Assembly (NCBI GenBank): GCA_023412765.1
Contig: JAEZBX010000254.1
Location: 1 to 6,976 of the forward strand
Direction: 5' to 3'
Origin: Bacteroidota bacterium
GTDB lineage: Bacteria > Bacteroidota > Bacteroidia > Cytophagales > Cyclobacteriaceae
Length of the DNA stretch: 6,976 nucleotides
The stretch's first letter is position 1. The number at the start of each line of letters is the position of its first letter. Both the position numbers and the translations under genes were made by a program. Below the pieces are notes generated by a model, which saw only the letters and a list, made by a program, of their open reading frames with translations, searched no databases and had not been told where the DNA came from. This document shows positions 6,792 to 6,976 of this stretch, piece by piece.

Positions 6792-6976
6792 TTAATAAGT
6801 TGGTGGACGCGCAGCCTCGAGACTTACACTTAATCCGCCTCACACCTATAATACTTCCGTTCAAACAGAAAAACTTATAAGACATCATCAAATTACCGTC
6901 GTTGAAATGATCAAAGAAAACTACTATCCCTCCCAGATAATATGATTTCAATCAATCAAAAAAATGATAATATTCA
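6792..6976. other. Gene-free upstream region of the efflux operon
   Basis: These 185 bp hold no credible reading frame. They should include the operon promoter, but I could not place convincing sigma-70 hexamers or the Bacteroidota TTTG / TAnnTTTG pair with correct spacing. Two small dyads are visible: TTGA-N5-TCAA at 6902-6914 and TGATT-TC-AATCA at 6943-6954. TCAA is repeated three times at 6948-6959. The sequence just before the start codon is AT-rich (ACTTATTAA) with no Shine-Dalgarno motif, as is usual in Bacteroidota. No metal regulator gene is adjacent within the window. Confidence 0.4.

Overview
The window looks like chromosomal DNA from a member of the Bacteroidota. Four signs support this: start codons lack clear Shine-Dalgarno motifs, the adaptor has a short lipoprotein signal, the base composition is moderately AT-rich, and the gene order transporter, outer-membrane factor, adaptor is common for CusA/CzcA-type clusters in that phylum. 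This is an inference from gene style; no rRNA or other taxonomic marker is present. All recognisable genes lie on the minus strand, so transcription runs from high to low coordinates.

Region 6791 to 1230 is a tripartite heavy-metal efflux operon of the HME-RND class. It encodes an inner-membrane CzcA/CusA-type pump (6791..3639), a TolC/CzcC-type outer-membrane factor (3601..2363) and a lipoprotein adaptor of the CzcB type (2363..1230). The genes are tightly packed: there is a 37 bp gap, then a one-base TAATG stop/start overlap. Pump motifs point to divalent cations (Zn/Co/Cd) rather than Cu/Ag. The pump gene carries one in-frame TAA at codon 121, where the family is expected to have glutamate. 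The remaining 929 codons stay open in the same frame, so it is either a very recent pseudogene or a sequence error. The two partner genes look intact.

A short hairpin followed by a T-rich run (about 1200 to 1179, minus strand) probably ends the efflux operon. A leader of about 190 bp containing a nested inverted repeat then precedes a second unit. This encodes a cytoplasmic protein of three BON domains (990..310) and, 19 bp further on, the start of a PfkB/ribokinase-like sugar kinase that runs off the window (290..1). The second unit resembles a stress-response locus and has no sequence-evident link to metal efflux beyond adjacency.

The 185 bp upstream of the pump gene (6792..6976) contain no gene, only short weak dyads and a TCAA triplicate. 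I found no tRNA, rRNA, CRISPR array, insertion sequence or attachment site, and no convincing undescribed system. The most notable point is the lone nonsense codon in an otherwise perfect efflux pump gene.
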